Shown here: positions 1 to 6,157 of the stretch, in pieces
How positions within the stretch are numbered: position 1 is the stretch's first letter
Layout: the number at the start of each line of letters is the position of its first letter
Source: an uncultured Eubacteriales bacterium
GTDB lineage: Bacteria > Bacillota > Clostridia > Oscillospirales > Oscillospiraceae
Assembly (NCBI GenBank): GCA_900556535.1
Contig: USPI01000026.1
Location: 1 to 11,340, forward strand
Direction of reading: 5' to 3'
DNA: 11,340 nt
Position numbers and translations under genes: made by a program
The notes under the pieces: model-generated
Told to the model about the DNA's origin: nothing
The model's input: the letters and a program-made list of their open reading frames with translations, nothing else
Databases searched by the model: none

Positions 1-9
1 GCTATCAGG

Positions 10-112
10 CTTTTTGACGAGCGAAGCGAGATTTTTCGTGAAGCTTGAGCTTCACGAAAAATGTGGCGTTTTTTCAGCGTGCAAAAAAGTCACAGACTTT
101 TTTTACACGCTG
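10..112 (-). repeat. Terminator-associated structured repeat, left copy
   Basis: This is the reverse complement of 11084-11187, with the last ~60 bases almost identical. It contains two hairpins. One at 31-62 has a perfect 15-bp stem (31-45 with 48-62) and a 2-nt loop. The other is at 75-112: CAGCGTG at 75-81 pairs with CACGCTG at 106-112, continued by AAAAAAGTC pairing with GACTTTTTT around loop ACA. Read on the minus strand it follows the SpoIVB-like gene and its terminator, just as the right copy follows asd. No coding signal is seen. It is an interspersed non-coding repeat, possibly acting as a transcript 3' end or secondary terminator. Confidence 0.75.
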
Positions 113-141
113 AAAGAGAGGCCGTGTGGCCTCTCTTTTTT
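113..141. terminator. Bidirectional rho-independent terminator after the SpoIVB-like gene
   Basis: AAAGAGAGGCC (113-123) pairs perfectly with GGCCTCTCTTT (128-138) around loop GTGT. A T-run follows on the plus strand and the A-run gives U's on the minus strand. It lies 16 bp past the stop of the minus-strand gene ending at 157, so it should end that transcript. Confidence 0.85.
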
Positions 142-156
142 GCGTGCGGATAGTGG

Positions 157-1137
157 TTATGCGCATTTTTGTGCCATTTCGAGCATATCCTGAATAGCGA
201 TGCCGTAGCCCGAGGTCGGGTCGTTGACGAAAACGTGCGTCACCGCGCCGACCAGCAGACCGTTTTGGATGATGGGGCTGCCTGACATACCCTGCACGAT
301 GCCGCCGGTGAGCTCCAAAAGCTCGGGGTCTGTGACCGTCAGCATCACGGTCGTGCCGTCCGCGCCGGTGTACACCTTTCGGATCTCGACACCGTACTCG
401 CGCACCTCGCTGCCGGAGAGGGTGCAGAGGATGGTGGCGCTGCCGACGGAAACCACGCCTGTCTCGATCGCGTCGCCGTCAAAGCCTGCCTCGCCGAAAA
501 TGCCGCGGCCGCAGTTGAGCCTGATGTCGCCGAGAAAGCGTGTGCAGTCGGTGCTGCCGTCAAGCCGCCCCGGCTCGCCCACCTGACCGCGCACGATGTC
601 GACTATCTGCGCGTCGTACACTCCGCCGTCGCCAAGCGGGAGTGCGCCGCCGCCGTTCTCGTCGCTGATGCTGTGGCCGAGCGCACCGTAAACGCCTGTC
701 GCGGGATCGAAAAATGTCAGCGTGCCGACTCCGGAGACGCCGTCGCGCAGCCACAGTCCGAGCCGCCACGCGCCGTCGGAGTCCTGCGCGGGCGTGATGC
801 CGAGCTGCTTCACGCTGCCGCCGCGCTCGACTGTGACGGTGGTTTTCTCCCCGTCGAGAGCGTCCAGAGCCGCCTTGAAATCGTCTGCGGTGCTGATTTT
901 TGCGGCGCCGATCTGGGTTATCACGTCGCCCTTTTTAAGCCCTGCCTCCGCCGCGGGAGACTGCTTGCCCGCTGCGGTCTCGACCTCGGATATGCCCGCG
1001 ACCACGACTCCGTCAGTCGTCATCTTGATGCCCAGCGCCCGACCGCCGGGGACGAGCGGCTGGGCGAGCGCCGTCGCGCCGAGCATGATGCAAAGCGCGA
1101 TCGAAATGAGCGCCGCCGTTGTTTTTTTGATCGTCAT
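157..1137 (-). CDS. spoIVB: SpoIVB-like serine protease (peptidase family S55) with PDZ domain
   Basis: This 326-residue protein has an N-terminal hydrophobic segment (about residues 8-25) that would anchor or export it, then a PDZ domain (about 35-115, including AAEAGLKKGDVITQIG), then the S55 protease domain. The catalytic triad known for Bacillus SpoIVB is intact: His155 in GALGHSIS, Asp270 in VTDPELL and Ser285 in GMSGSP. The Asp-Ser spacing of 15 matches the Bacillus protein. The C-terminal THVFVNDPTSGYG motif is also family-typical. In sporulation SpoIVB is secreted from the forespore and cleaves SpoIVFA to trigger pro-sigma-K processing. At 326 residues it is about 100 shorter than B. 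subtilis SpoIVB (426), mostly at the N-terminal side. The start is supported by GGAGGTGA six bases upstream of ATG. It is a lone gene here; spo0A, its usual neighbour, is not in the window. A paralogous S55 protease remains possible. Confidence 0.88.
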   Translation of the reverse strand: MTIKKTTAALISIALCIMLGATALAQPLVPGGRALGIKMTTDGVVVAGISEVETAAGKQSPAAEAGLKKGDVITQIGAAKISTADDFKAALDALDGEKTTVTVERGGSVKQLGITPAQDSDGAWRLGLWLRDGVSGVGTLTFFDPATGVYGALGHSISDENGGGALPLGDGGVYDAQIVDIVRGQVGEPGRLDGSTDCTRFLGDIRLNCGRGIFGEAGFDGDAIETGVVSVGSATILCTLSGSEVREYGVEIRKVYTGADGTTVMLTVTDPELLELTGGIVQGMSGSPIIQNGLLVGAVTHVFVNDPTSGYGIAIQDMLEMAQKCA

Positions 1138-1215
1138 ATCTCACCTCCACACATAAAGTATGCTGCCTTTGGCGTAAAATATATTATCCAATTTTTTAGA
1201 GGCGCTTTTGAGCAC

Positions 1216-1269
1216 CTACGGATACATTTATTGCGTGAACACGGTGTCGAAACTTCCGACAAAACCGTA
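1216..1269 (+). repeat. 32-codon repeat family, copy A
   Basis: Single 18-codon core reading L-R-I-H-L-L-R-E-H-G-V-E-T-S-D-K-T-V in the plus frame. It aligns codon for codon with the five other copies in the window without gaps. It is closest to copy B at 3749-3802 (minus strand), from which it differs mainly by synonymous or conservative codons. No start codon with a ribosome-binding site precedes it. Confidence 0.7.
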
Positions 1270-1324
1270 AAACTCTCGCTGCCCGTGAGTGCAGACTTTG
1301 TCGGCACTAACGGCAACATCGTAG

Positions 1325-1343
1325 GGGCGACCATTGGTCGCCC
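1325..1343. repeat. Short GC-rich palindrome within the left arm
   Basis: GGGCGACC (1325-1332) pairs with GGTCGCCC (1336-1343) around loop ATT. No U-tract follows, so a terminator is not supported. It resembles short dispersed palindromes common in Clostridia; the family identity is from memory and unverified. Confidence 0.55.
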
Positions 1344-1505
1344 GCTGCTGCGCCTTGGTCGGAAGTCCGTTACCGTGGCACCGCAGTATAATCTATTTCC
1401 AATGCAGGTGGCGCAATTGCCCTCACGCCGAGTGGAGCCCGCACGGTCGGAAGTTTTGGCTATTTGAAATGTCGAAATGACAAGGCAGCGTAATTGCCAC
1501 GGCAC

Positions 1506-1640
1506 TTGCCTTCCCCTTGAGGGGAAGGTGGGTCGGAGCGAAGCGGAGAGCCGGATGAGGTGTTTACATTCCTCATTATAAGACTTTAATTCACCTCATC
1601 AGTCACCTTCGGTGACAGCTTCCCCTCAAGGGGAAGCCAA
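1506..1640 (+). mobile_element. MITE-like element with imperfect terminal inverted repeats, copy 1
   Basis: About 135 bp, too short to encode a transposase. The left end begins TTGCCTTCCCCTTGAGGGG. The right end is its near reverse complement, ending CCCCTCAAGGGGAAGCCAA, giving imperfect terminal repeats of about 25 bp that are themselves palindromic (CCCCTTGAGGGG). An inner inverted pair, GATGAGGTG and CACCTCATC, lies inside the ends, plus a small stem in the right half (GTCACC TTC GGTGAC). An inverted second copy is at 3374-3511. Identity between copies is perfect over 84 bp (1484-1567 versus 3450-3533) and reaches 22 bp outside the element, so the sequence it sits in is duplicated as well. 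Confidence 0.7.
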
Positions 1641-1728
1641 TGCGCCACGGACTGCGGCGGTGGATTTCACTGCGATGTCACGGTAACGCCCTGCCGACTA
1701 AGACCGCACTACGATAGTGCGCGGCAGA

Positions 1729-1878
1729 TACAGTTTCCTCCGCGGCTTCGTAACCGAGCTGACGCAATAGATATATCCGTAAAGTTTTAAAACGAATTGC
1801 CTCTGCGGCGAGCAGCGCGGCAAATGCGGTTTTGTCGGCACTCTCGATACCGTGCCACCGCAATAAATGTATCGGTAA
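1729..1878 (-). repeat. 32-codon repeat family, tandem copies C and D
   Basis: Two copies with a period of exactly 96 bp: cores at 1825-1878 (D) and 1729-1782 (C), read on the minus strand. D reads L-P-I-H-L-L-R-W-H-G-I-E-S-A-D-K-T-A and C reads L-R-I-Y-L-L-R-Q-L-G-Y-E-A-A-E-E-T-V. They are joined by an alanine- and leucine-rich linker containing AALLAA. The frame is open across both copies, but no start codon with a ribosome-binding site is visible, so these may be relics. Confidence 0.7.
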
Positions 1879-1934
1879 AATCTCAAGGCGAACTGCCCCT
1901 GCGGCAGCAGCGAGATTGAAAAAAGGAGGGGGAT

Positions 1935-3197
1935 ATGAAGAATTTGATAGTTGGGGCGGTGGGGCCCGAGGTGCAGCTTTTGCAGCTTGCGCTGAACCGA
2001 GCCGAGGGTGCGCAGCTTGCGACCGACGGCATTTTCGGCGCAAAGACCCGTGCCGCGCTGCTGCGGTTTCAGGCGAACAACGGTCTTGCCGCGGACGGCG
2101 CAGACCTCGGCGCGACCCACCGCGCACTCATGCCGTACTGCACGGGCTTTGCCGAGCACAAGATCAGGCGCGGCGACACGCTGTTTAACGTCGCACAAGG
2201 CTACGGCACGAGCGTTGCTGCCATCGTCACCGCAAACCCCGGCGCTGCCGCAAAAGAGCTGCGCATCGGCAGCAGCCTCGTCGTGCCGCTACCCTTCGAG
2301 GTCGTGCCCACGACGATATCGTTCACGGCCGAGCTCGTCGGCTACTGCGTTCGCGGCATCGCGGCGCGCTATCCCTTCGTGCGCACGGGCAGGCTCGGCC
2401 GCAGCGTCATGGGCAAGCCGCTGTGGTATCTCGCGCTCGGCGGCGGTGAGGACAGGGTGTTTTACAGCGCGGCCCACCACGCGAACGAGTGGATCACGAC
2501 CCCGCTGCTGCTGCGCTTTGCCGAGCGGCTCGCCTGCGAATACGCCCGCGGCGGCGCGATCTTGGGGCGCAGTGCGGCGGAAATTTTGCGGCGCACGAGC
2601 ATTTACATAGCGCCCTGCGTCGATCCCGATGGCGTTGACCTCGTGACGGGCGCGCTCACGGACGGCGAGTATTATCACGGCGCGCGGCGCATCGCGCAGA
2701 GCTATCCTGCCGTGCCGTTTCCGTCGGGCTGGAAGGCGAATATCCTCGGCACCGACCTCAATTTGCAGTACCCCGCGGGCTGGGAGCAGGCGCGAAAAAA
2801 CAAGCTCGCGCAGGGCGTTGCGGGTCCGGCACCGACGGACTTTGTCGGCACCGCGCCGCTCAGCGCGCCGGAAAGCCGCGCGATGTATGACTTCACGCTT
2901 GCGCTCTCGCCGCGGCTCGTTCTGGCTTACCACACGCAGGGGCGCGTGATCTACTGGCGCTATCTTGACCGTGAGCCGCCGGGCTCGCGCGAGCTCATCG
3001 AGGCGATGGCGGCGGCCTCGGGCTACACGCCTGACGATGCGCCCTTCGCGTCGGGCTTTGCCGGGTATAAGGACTGGTTTATTCAGACCTTCGACCGCCC
3101 AGGCTTCACCATTGAGGCGGGGCTCGGGCAAAACCCGCTGCCCATCTCGCAGTTTGAAACGATTTGGCACCACAACCTCCCCATCCTACTGCCATAG
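1935..3197 (+). CDS. M14 zinc peptidase, gamma-D-glutamyl-diamino-acid endopeptidase type, with PG-binding and LysM domains
   Basis: The 420-residue protein begins with a peptidoglycan-binding type 1 domain (about residues 9-68, with TDGIFGAKTRAALLRFQ). A LysM domain follows (about 75-120, IRRGDTLFNVA to VVPLP), then the M14 carboxypeptidase fold (about 128-420). Zinc ligands are H182-A-N-E185 and H333 in AYHTQG; the catalytic glutamate is E394 in FTIEAGLG. The usual substrate-binding Asn-Arg is replaced by Asn276-Leu277 in TDLNLQYPAGW, as is common in the ENP1/YqgT-like endopeptidases. Such enzymes cut the D-Glu to meso-diaminopimelate bond of stem peptides. There is no signal peptide, so it may act in the cytoplasm (muropeptide recycling) or be delivered during sporulation. 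A strong GGAGG lies just upstream of ATG. It is a single gene tightly framed by inverted repeats on both sides. Confidence 0.9.
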   Translation: MKNLIVGAVGPEVQLLQLALNRAEGAQLATDGIFGAKTRAALLRFQANNGLAADGADLGATHRALMPYCTGFAEHKIRRGDTLFNVAQGYGTSVAAIVTANPGAAAKELRIGSSLVVPLPFEVVPTTISFTAELVGYCVRGIAARYPFVRTGRLGRSVMGKPLWYLALGGGEDRVFYSAAHHANEWITTPLLLRFAERLACEYARGGAILGRSAAEILRRTSIYIAPCVDPDGVDLVTGALTDGEYYHGARRIAQSYPAVPFPSGWKANILGTDLNLQYPAGWEQARKNKLAQGVAGPAPTDFVGTAPLSAPESRAMYDFTLALSPRLVLAYHTQGRVIYWRYLDREPPGSRELIEAMAAASGYTPDDAPFASGFAGYKDWFIQTFDRPGFTIEAGLGQNPLPISQFETIWHHNLPILLP

Positions 3198-3231
3198 CCC
3201 ACTCGCCGTGGGGGCGATGCGCCTTGGGATT

Positions 3232-3285
3232 TTGCCGATACGCCTATTGCGGTTGCTCGGTTACGAGGGCGCGGAGAAAACCGCA
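3232..3285 (+). repeat. 32-codon repeat family, copy F
   Basis: Core reads L-P-I-R-L-L-R-L-L-G-Y-E-G-A-E-K-T-A in the plus frame and begins 35 bp after the endopeptidase stop codon. It is the inverted counterpart of copy D across the gene. A stop codon at 3313-3315 closes the frame after a further nine codons. Confidence 0.7.
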
Positions 3286-3373
3286 AAGCTGTCGCTGCCC
3301 GCGGTTGCGCCTTAGTCGGAAGTCCGTTACCGTGTCCGCGCAGCAAAATTTTGCGCCATTGTAGGTTGCGCTA

Positions 3374-3511
3374 TTGGCTTCCCCTCGAGGGGAAGCTGTC
3401 AGGCGCAGCCTGACTGATGAGGTGATTTAAAGCCTTTCAATGGAGAATTGTAAACACCTCATCCGGCTCTCCGCTTCGCTCCGACCCACCTTCCCCTCAA
3501 GGGGAAGGCAA
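3374..3511 (-). mobile_element. MITE-like element, inverted copy 2
   Basis: About 138 bp, in inverted orientation to 1506-1640. Ends are TTGGCTTCCCCTCGAGGGG and its near reverse complement finishing GGGGAAGGCAA. The half spanning 3450-3511 is identical to copy 1. The other half diverges in its centre but keeps the small stem with changed bases (GTCAGGC GCA GCCTGAC here, GTCACC TTC GGTGAC in copy 1), so that structure is preserved. There is no internal gene. Confidence 0.7.
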
Positions 3512-3652
3512 GTGCCGTGGCAATTACGCTGCCGTGTTTTTTCTACATTTTTAATAGCAAAACTACTGACCATGCGGGCGACCACTGCCGTGGGGGCAAT
3601 GCGCCACGGACAACACAGAGGATTAAGCTGCGCAAGCACGGTGACGGACTGC

Positions 3653-3802
3653 GGCGGTTTTGTCGGCAGCTTCGTAACCGTGCCGCCGCAAAAAATGTAT
3701 CGGTATGATTTCAAGGCGCTCTGCCCCTGCGGCGAGCAGCGCGGCAACTATTGTTTTATCCGTATTTTCGATACCGTGTTCACGCAATATATGTATCCGT
3801 AG
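3653..3802 (-). repeat. 32-codon repeat family, tandem copies E and B
   Basis: Two minus-strand copies, 96 bp apart: cores at 3749-3802 (B) and 3653-3706 (E). B reads L-R-I-H-I-L-R-E-H-G-I-E-N-T-D-K-T-I and E reads I-P-I-H-F-L-R-R-H-G-Y-E-A-A-D-K-T-A. The linker again contains AALLAA, as between D and C. The only in-frame start is a GTG inside the TRAP terminator, without a convincing ribosome-binding site. Confidence 0.7.
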
Positions 3803-3821
3803 CTGCGTCAAAGCGCCTATA

Positions 3822-3860
3822 AAAAAACTCGGGAACACGAGGTGTGTTTCCGAGTTTTTT
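3822..3860. terminator. Strong bidirectional terminator after the TRAP-TAXI operon
   Basis: Positions 3822-3838 pair with 3844-3860 as a 17-bp stem with one G-T wobble and loop GAGGT. The GC core CTCGG/CCGAG is flanked by A- and T-runs on the two sides, so it can work in both directions. It lies 15 bp beyond the stop of the minus-strand permease and insulates it from the repeat arm. Confidence 0.9.
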
Positions 3861-3875
3861 GATGTTTGGGTTTTG

Positions 3876-5891
3876 TTACGCGACGGCGGCGTTATGCTCC
3901 TGCCTGGACTTTATGAACTCATACGCGGTGATGCCGGCGACGAGGACAAGCCCGATGAGGTCGGTCTGCCAGCCGGGAATGATGAGGGTCAGACCGCCGA
4001 CTATCATCAGCACGCGCAGCAGCCAGTTGAGCCGGCGCTTGACGAAGCCGTTGAGACCCGCTGCAACGCCGTAGATACCGAGCATTGCGCTCAGGCAGAT
4101 GGTGACGACATCGACCCAGCTTCCGACGTTAACAAACAGCATTTCGGGGCTGTACGCGAAAACGTAGGGGACGATGAACGCGGCGATGGCGAGCTTTGTC
4201 GCATTGATGCCTGTTTTCATCGGGTTTGACTTGGCTATCGCGCTGCCGGCATATGCCGCGAGGGCGACAGGCGGGGTGATATCGGCAACGATGCCGAAGT
4301 AGAACACGAAGAAGTGCGCCGCAACGTCGGGCACGCCGAGCTTTGCGAGGATAGGCGCGCAGGTGGCGGCCATGATGCAGTAGTTCGCGGTCGTGGGCAC
4401 GCCCATGCCGAGGATGATGCAGCAGAGCATGGTCAGGAACAGACCGATGATGAGCGTGTTGCCGGACAGGGCGACGATCGCGGTTATGAGCTTGGAGGCA
4501 AGACCGGTGACGGTGATGCAGCCTGCGATGATGCCCGCCATGGAGCAGGCGACGGCGACGGTTATCGTGCCCTTGCCGCCGGCCTCGAGAGCCTCGAGGA
4601 ACTTCGCGGGAGTCAGGCGGCTGTCCTTGTTGAGGACGCCGACGACGATGGCTGCGATAATGGACAGCGCGGCAGCCTTCTGCATGGTGTAGACGTTAAG
4701 GCTGACCAGCACGATCAGCAGGACGATGGGCACGAGCAGGTAGCACTTTGCCAGCAGCTCCTTGCCGGGGACCATCTCACTGCGCGAGATGCCCTTGAGT
4801 CCGAGCTTTTTCGCTTCGAGGTGGACGGCGACGAAGATGCCCGCAAAGTACAGGAACGCGGGGAGGATCGCCTTGAGCGCGATCTCGCCGTAGGGCATAC
4901 TCAGATACTCTGCCATGAGGAACGCCGCAGCGCCCATGATAGGGGGCATTATCTGACCGCCGGTGGAGGCCGCAGCCTCGACCGCGCCCGCAAACTCGGG
5001 CTTGTAGCCGGTCTTTTTCATCATGGGAATGGTAACGGAGCCCGTGGTGACGGTGTTGCCGACCGAGGAGCCGGAGACCATGCCGCACAGCGCCGAGGAT
5101 ATGACGGCGACCTTGGCAGGACCGCCGGAGGATGCGCCGGCGAGCTTGTTGGCAAGGTCGATGAAGAACTTGGCAATGCCGGTGCGCTCAAGGAAGGCAC
5201 CGAAAACGATGAACACGACGATGAACTTCGCGCAGACGTTGATGGGGGTGCCGATGACGCCGCCGGTGCCGTAGAACAGGGTGTAGACGACTCTGCCGAG
5301 CACGAGCTTTATGGGCATACCCTTGCTGAGCATACTCCAGAAGGTGTATATAAGCAGAGCACCCACGACGCAGAGGATGGGCACGCCGACGCAGCGGCGG
5401 CACAGCTCGACGAGGCACAGGATGCCGATAATGCCGATGGCGATAAACTGCGGGGTCATCTTGGTCGCGCTTGTGAGCACCGCGATGATGGAGTCAAAGT
5501 TGAAGGCGTAGTAGAAGAAGCAGGCGGCGCCCAGAACCATGATGATCCAGTCAAACCACGGAACGTAGTTTTCGCGGACGTGGTGCTTATTCATGGGGTA
5601 ATACAGGTAGCCCATGATCGTGACGCAGCCGAGGAATATCATCAGGCGGATTTCGAGCGAGGCGGTGCTCCACAGGGTCGAATAGATGCAGTAGAGCGAG
5701 AACAGCGCCATGACGATCTGAATGACCTTCTGCGGCACGCCCGACCAGATGCGGGTGTTCGACTCGCGGTCGTATTTCTTCATGACCGCCTCGACCTCGG
5801 CGGCGGAAACGGGCTCGTCCGAGGAAACCTCGGCGGCGGCCTTTGCTTCCTCTGCCGGAGGCGTGGGGTCTTTTTTCTTAAACAGGGCCAT
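3876..5891 (-). CDS. TRAP transporter fused permease (DctQM type), TAXI-associated
   Basis: The 671-residue integral membrane protein has a charged, Ala/Glu-rich cytosolic N-terminus (about 1-55), then a small DctQ-like helix set (about 56-190), then a DctM-like large subunit. Recognisable DctM motifs are SGSSVGNTVTTGSV (about 273-286), GGQIMPPIMG (about 311-320), GMGVPTTANYCIMAA (about 495-509) and DITPPVALAAYAGSAIA (about 537-553). A further hydrophobic C-terminal segment resembles the extension of fused TRAP permeases. With the upstream lipoprotein receptor it forms a sodium- or proton-driven importer. ATG at 5891 is chosen because MALFKKKDP is a natural N-terminus; AGGA sits about 12 bases upstream. 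A TTG at 5903 would add four residues and has GGAAGG at better spacing, so the start is not certain. The substrate cannot be read from sequence. Confidence 0.93.
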   Translation of the reverse strand: MALFKKKDPTPPAEEAKAAAEVSSDEPVSAAEVEAVMKKYDRESNTRIWSGVPQKVIQIVMALFSLYCIYSTLWSTASLEIRLMIFLGCVTIMGYLYYPMNKHHVRENYVPWFDWIIMVLGAACFFYYAFNFDSIIAVLTSATKMTPQFIAIGIIGILCLVELCRRCVGVPILCVVGALLIYTFWSMLSKGMPIKLVLGRVVYTLFYGTGGVIGTPINVCAKFIVVFIVFGAFLERTGIAKFFIDLANKLAGASSGGPAKVAVISSALCGMVSGSSVGNTVTTGSVTIPMMKKTGYKPEFAGAVEAAASTGGQIMPPIMGAAAFLMAEYLSMPYGEIALKAILPAFLYFAGIFVAVHLEAKKLGLKGISRSEMVPGKELLAKCYLLVPIVLLIVLVSLNVYTMQKAAALSIIAAIVVGVLNKDSRLTPAKFLEALEAGGKGTITVAVACSMAGIIAGCITVTGLASKLITAIVALSGNTLIIGLFLTMLCCIILGMGVPTTANYCIMAATCAPILAKLGVPDVAAHFFVFYFGIVADITPPVALAAYAGSAIAKSNPMKTGINATKLAIAAFIVPYVFAYSPEMLFVNVGSWVDVVTICLSAMLGIYGVAAGLNGFVKRRLNWLLRVLMIVGGLTLIIPGWQTDLIGLVLVAGITAYEFIKSRQEHNAAVA

Positions 5892-6001
5892 ACGGGGCAA
5901 CAATCCTTTCCTTCCGGTGCTTTGTTCGGCTCAAGAGCCTTGAGCTCAATAAAACACCGGTGTGTTTTTTAAAGATGCGGGGGCAGCGGATACGGCGCAG
6001 A

Positions 6002-6084
6002 TGATTTGCGCTAAGGCAAGGCAAAGCGCGCGGCGCATACTTTGTGTATGCGCAAGGGCTTTAACGAAGCATCAGCGTAAATCA
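6002..6084. repeat. Long imperfect inverted repeat between receptor and permease genes
   Basis: Outer arms TGATTTGCGCT (6002-6012) and AGCGTAAATCA (6074-6084) pair with one mismatch. The centre is a perfect GCGCATAC/GTATGCGC stem (6033-6040 with 6046-6053) and loop TTTGT, with partial pairing (AAAGC/GCTTT) between. It looks like a dispersed palindromic repeat rather than a coding region. In the operon transcript it would fold into a long stem. Confidence 0.6.
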
Positions 6085-6085
6085 C

Positions 6086-6119
6086 GATGACTACGGCAGG
6101 TCAATATGCCGTAGTCATC
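6086..6119 (-). promoter_or_regulatory. Perfect 13-bp hairpin in the receptor-permease intergenic region
   Basis: GATGACTACGGCA (6086-6098) pairs perfectly with TGCCGTAGTCATC (6107-6119) around an 8-nt loop. It lies 39 bp past the receptor stop. No U-tract follows on the minus strand, so it is not a classic terminator. A likely role, by analogy with other transporter operons, is 3'-end protection or partial attenuation that leaves more receptor than permease mRNA. Confidence 0.65.
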
Positions 6120-6157
6120 TGATTATACAATACTATGCCGTTAAGGCGCCGTTAAAA

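Larger units (their letters stand above)
1192..1921. repeat. Left nested repeat arm, about 730 bp without a gene
   Basis: No gene is supported between the SpoIVB-like start and the endopeptidase start at 1935. In order the arm holds: an end segment with 32-codon repeat copy A (1216-1269, plus), a GGTCGCCC hairpin (1325-1343), a 29-bp segment at 1349-1377 repeated at 3306-3334 with one mismatch, a MITE-like element (1506-1640), and repeat copies C and D in minus orientation (1729-1782 and 1825-1878). Its outer end (T-run then GGCGC near 1192-1206) recurs inverted at 3811-3827. The arm ends about 14 bp before the endopeptidase start codon. Confidence 0.75.
3203..3827. repeat. Right nested repeat arm, about 625 bp without a gene
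   Basis: Between the endopeptidase stop and the TRAP terminator no gene is supported. The arm holds repeat copy F (3232-3285, plus), the shared 29-bp segment (3306-3334), the inverted MITE-like element (3374-3511), a GGGGGCAATGCGCCACGGAC segment near 3594-3611 that resembles sequence at about 3209-3226 and 1638-1651, and tandem repeat copies E and B (minus). Its left end (3205-3262) is an inverted match of about 1846-1905, so both borders of the endopeptidase gene carry the same sequence facing opposite ways. Confidence 0.75.

Noticed and set aside
1140..1200. Possible sigma-G/sigma-F promoter for the SpoIVB-like gene (CATACTTTA with an upstream GGATA)
   Set aside because: The spacing between the two boxes is about 22 bp, too long for a forespore sigma-factor promoter; no confident call.
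1729..1878. CRISPR array suggested by the 96-bp periodic repeats
   Set aside because: Repeats are long, divergent and contiguous, with no unique spacers of 30-40 bp and no cas genes.
2289..3173. Minus-strand open frame antisense to the M14 endopeptidase
   Set aside because: Arg/Ala-rich, no motif or ribosome-binding site, and fully overlapped by a gene with intact zinc and catalytic residues.
4314..5972. Long plus-strand open frame (552 codons) antisense to the TRAP permease
   Set aside because: Its product is a low-complexity Asp/Gly/His/Glu-rich string with no domain, exactly opposite a well-supported membrane protein; it is a by-product of high GC at third positions.
6122..6127. TATAAT on the minus strand as a second promoter for the permease
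   Set aside because: No -35 at acceptable spacing and no extended -10; a start here would fall within the 13-bp hairpin.
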